Assembly: GCA_030424865.1 (NCBI GenBank)
Contig: JAUHVR010000014.1
Span: forward strand, 62,001 to 126,000
From: Alphaproteobacteria bacterium
Lineage (GTDB): Bacteria; Pseudomonadota; Alphaproteobacteria; Rhodobacterales; Rhodobacteraceae
Direction: 5' to 3'
Length of the DNA: 64,000 nt
Shown here: positions 62,006-64,000 of the stretch, in pieces
Layout: every line of letters begins with the position of its first letter
Numbering within the stretch: position 1 is the stretch's first letter
Translations under genes and position numbers: made by a program
Notes under the pieces: model-generated
Database searches by the model: none
What the model saw: the letters and a program-made list of their open reading frames with translations, nothing else
What the model was told of the DNA's origin: nothing

Positions 62006-62611
62006 TCACGGGTTGAGGCGCTGAATCTGCCACGGTGCGTCTGCATCTTTGCGTCGCCATTGAAAACGATCATGCAACCGGAAGGCTCCGTCGGCCCAGA
62101 ACTCGATTTCACAAGGCACCAACCTGAAGCCACCCCAGAACGGAGGTCGGGAGGGATTTGGTCCGTGCTTGGCCGTCACCTTGGCAACTTCCGCCATGAG
62201 CGATGTCCGAGACGTCAGCGGTTCAGACTGCCTTGACGCCCAGGCTCCCAGGCGGCTTTTCAGCGACCGCGACTGATAATACGCGTCTGCCTGTTCTCCT
62301 TCCTCTCGTACCACGTCTCCCCGAACGCGGATCTGTCGTCTTAACGATTTCCAGTGTAGCACAAATGCAGCCTTTCCCGATAGAGCAATCTCGCGGCTTT
62401 TCGCGCTATGGTAGTTTGTGTAGAACACAAACGCCTCTTTTTCTATCTCTTTCAGCAGCACCATGCGCACGTTCGGCAAGCCATCTGCATCTACAGTCGA
62501 CAAGGCAATGGCGTTGGGATCGTTGATCTCGGACTTTTCGGCCTCGGCCAGCCAGTCCCGCGCGATCTGGAAAGGGTCATCTCCGGCAAACTTGCCGTCT
62601 CTGTCGGTCAT
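62006..62611 (-). CDS. pdxH: Pyridoxamine 5'-phosphate oxidase
   Basis: FMN enzyme making pyridoxal 5'-phosphate, the last step of vitamin B6 synthesis and salvage. The 201-aa product has [20 protein letters not shown] (FMN-binding), [21 protein letters not shown], and the C-terminal [15 protein letters not shown] and [14 protein letters not shown] lies 6 bases before the ATG at 62611. PLP is needed by kynureninase, among others. Divergent from fabI. Confidence 0.95.
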   Translation of the reverse strand: MTDRDGKFAGDDPFQIARDWLAEAEKSEINDPNAIALSTVDADGLPNVRMVLLKEIEKEAFVFYTNYHSAKSREIALSGKAAFVLHWKSLRRQIRVRGDVVREEGEQADAYYQSRSLKSRLGAWASRQSEPLTSRTSLMAEVAKVTAKHGPNPSRPPFWGGFRLVPCEIEFWADGAFRLHDRFQWRRKDADAPWQIQRLNP

Positions 62612-62749
62612 GTTGAGCTCCGCCACCAGTTTTCGCCATATCGTTGCGGCAGACGTCGTCGGAATGCAAGATGGGCTGCACGCGGATGCACTTGATGCCT
62701 AATCGCCTATCGCCTAAAGGATATCCAACTTGGGCGAGCGGAGAAAATC

Positions 62750-63556
62750 ATGTCAAATACTCTGATGGCGGGCAAACGCGGGCTGATCATGGGCCTGGCC
62801 AATGACAAGTCGATTGCCTGGGGTATCGCCAAGGCCTGTGCGGACGCAGGCGCAGAGCTTGCCTTTTCCTATCAGGGCGAAGCGCTGAAAAAACGGGTTC
62901 TGCCCCTGGCCGAGCAACTGGGCAGCGACATTGTCCTGGAATGTGACGTTTCGGACCCCGCTTCGATCGACACGCTGTTTGACTCGCTGGCCGAAAAATG
63001 GGGCAAGCTGGATTTCATCGTTCACGCCATCGGCTTTTCCGACAAGAACGAGCTGCGCGGTCGCTATGTCGACACCTCGCGCGAGAATTTCCTGATGACG
63101 ATGGACATCTCGGTCTTTTCCTTCACCGCCGTCGTCAACCGCGCTTCGGCGATGATGAACGAAGGCGGCAGCTGCCTGACCCTGACCTATTACGGTGCCG
63201 AGAAGGTCATGCCGCATTACAATGTCATGGGGGTCGCCAAATCGGCGCTGGAAACCTCGGTGCGCTACCTGGCCGAGGATCTGGGCAAGGACGGCATCCG
63301 TGTCAACGCGATCAGCGCCGGGACGATCAAGACCCTTGCCGCCAGCGGCATCGGCGATTTCCGCTATATCCTGAAGTGGAACGAAAACAACGCCCCGCTG
63401 CGCCGCACGGTCACGCAGGAAGAGGTCGGCAAATCGGCGCTTTACCTGCTCAGCGACCTGGGCTCGGCGGTCACCGGCGAGGTGCACCACGTCGACGCGG
63501 GCTATCACGTGGTGGGCATGAAGGCCGTGGACGCCCCCGACATCACCAAGGGCTGA
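62750..63556 (+). CDS. fabI: Enoyl-[acyl-carrier-protein] reductase (NADH)
   Basis: Final reductive step of fatty acid elongation. The 268-aa product has the FabI-type nucleotide loop GLIMGLANDKSIAWGIAKA, the active-site Tyr-x6-Lys in YNVMGVAKSALE, and ISAGTIKTLAASGIGDF. The 8-base gap to the next gene suggests co-transcription. Confidence 0.96.
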   Translation: MSNTLMAGKRGLIMGLANDKSIAWGIAKACADAGAELAFSYQGEALKKRVLPLAEQLGSDIVLECDVSDPASIDTLFDSLAEKWGKLDFIVHAIGFSDKNELRGRYVDTSRENFLMTMDISVFSFTAVVNRASAMMNEGGSCLTLTYYGAEKVMPHYNVMGVAKSALETSVRYLAEDLGKDGIRVNAISAGTIKTLAASGIGDFRYILKWNENNAPLRRTVTQEEVGKSALYLLSDLGSAVTGEVHHVDAGYHVVGMKAVDAPDITKG

Positions 63557-63563
63557 GGCCGCG

Positions 63564-64000
63564 ATGACGCCAGAGCAATTCCTCAGCTTCAACGCCATCC
63601 TGGCGGTGGCCCTGGCAAGTCCGGGCGCGGCATTGGTCTTTGCTCTGAAAACCGCGATGAGCCGTGGGCGTCTGGCGGGCATCCTGACCGGGGTGGGCCT
63701 AGGGGCCATGGCCTCGGTCTGGACTTTGATGGCGCTGCTCGGACTGGATCAGGTCTTTACCCTTTTTCCCTGGGCCTATGGCGCGCTGAAGATCGGCGGC
63801 GGGCTTTACCTGCTTTATATCGCCTGGACCACGTGGAAAGGCGCGCGGGACGCTTTGGCCGACGTGCAGGCATCACGCGGGCGGGCCCTGCTGGATGGCG
63901 CATTGGTGAACGCGGCGAACCCGAAATCCGTGCTCTTTGCGGCGGCGGTGATCCTTGTGGTCTTTCCGCAAGGCACCTCGTGGACCACCATGGGGCTGAT
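63564..64000 (+). CDS. LysE/RhtB-family exporter, 5' part (cut by window end)
   Basis: The first 145 codons are visible and no stop is reached. The protein begins MTPEQFLSFNAILAVALASP, with ALVFALKTAMSRGRLAGILT, then GALKIGGGLYLLYIAW and the conserved NAANPKSVLFAAAVILV of the LysE/RhtB group. Family members export amino acids such as lysine, homoserine or threonine. The substrate is unknown. It follows fabI by 7 bases. Confidence 0.9.
   Translation, partial: MTPEQFLSFNAILAVALASPGAALVFALKTAMSRGRLAGILTGVGLGAMASVWTLMALLGLDQVFTLFPWAYGALKIGGGLYLLYIAWTTWKGARDALADVQASRGRALLDGALVNAANPKSVLFAAAVILVVFPQGTSWTTMGL

Overview
The window looks like a piece of a GC-rich alphaproteobacterial chromosome, most likely Rhodobacterales (Roseobacter group). 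This rests on the housekeeping gene types and order (dcd, scpB/scpA, nagZ, SPOR protein, argS, dgt, erpA), a DksA variant without the zinc cysteines, a long class II ribonucleotide reductase, and RTX/Hint and DUF2927 proteins. I cannot name the species. No phage, transposase, CRISPR or rRNA was seen. One tRNA gene (Pro, anticodon TGG) is present.

Layout. (1) 1-5257: nrdJ (B12-dependent ribonucleotide reductase) on the minus strand, with two NrdR-box-like sites and a perfect DnaA box upstream, then an AraC-type regulator. (2) 5341-20110: a catabolic island read outward from a divergent promoter at 8568-8733. It encodes tryptophan 2,3-dioxygenase, kynureninase, 2-aminobenzoate-CoA ligase, the FMO/OYE fusion 2-aminobenzoyl-CoA monooxygenase/reductase, and CoA-linked enzymes (SDR, crotonase, acyl-CoA dehydrogenase, thioesterase, RidA-type protein, thiolase, bifunctional hydratase/dehydrogenase, glutaryl-CoA dehydrogenase), plus a MarR regulator. 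Together they would take tryptophan through kynurenine and anthranilate to anthraniloyl-CoA and then through a non-aromatic CoA route to central metabolites. Kynurenine formamidase is missing from the window. (3) 20107-32449: eleven tightly packed minus-strand genes for uptake and use of glucuronides: mannonate dehydratase, GntR regulator, a complete ABC sugar importer, a 2-hydroxyacid dehydrogenase, three Gfo/Idh/MocA oxidoreductases and a cytoplasmic GH2 enzyme with the N-x-K signature of beta-glucuronidases. (4) 32503-34600: an alpha/beta hydrolase and an MFS transporter. (5) 34970-43890: housekeeping genes (dCTP deaminase, ScpAB, NagZ, SPOR protein, ArgS, Dgt, ErpA). (6) 43917-46654: an unusual three-gene unit: a protein made almost entirely of eleven 20-residue FTSGSAP repeats, an all-helical protein of unknown function, and a DMT-type exporter. 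(7) 46655-47060: an intergenic region with clustered DnaA-box-like sequences, an AT-rich tract, paired TGACGCC palindromes and three GATTC sites. (8) 47061-56805: xthA, an FAD monooxygenase, dksA, a secreted protein with a VHL-beta-like domain, a MoxR/VWA pair with accessory genes, a secreted protein, and a sulfurtransferase. (9) 57007-64000: a large RTX/cadherin-like/Hint protein, tRNA-Pro, a DUF192 protein, a double cold-shock protein, pdxH, fabI and the start of a LysE-type exporter.

The best candidate for an undescribed system is the FTSGSAP repeat protein with its two translationally coupled partners (43917-46654). It has the layout of a multi-core precursor, a processing or carrier protein, and an exporter, but no biochemical role can be read from the sequence. 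The origin-like intergenic region directly upstream of it is the second point worth testing.
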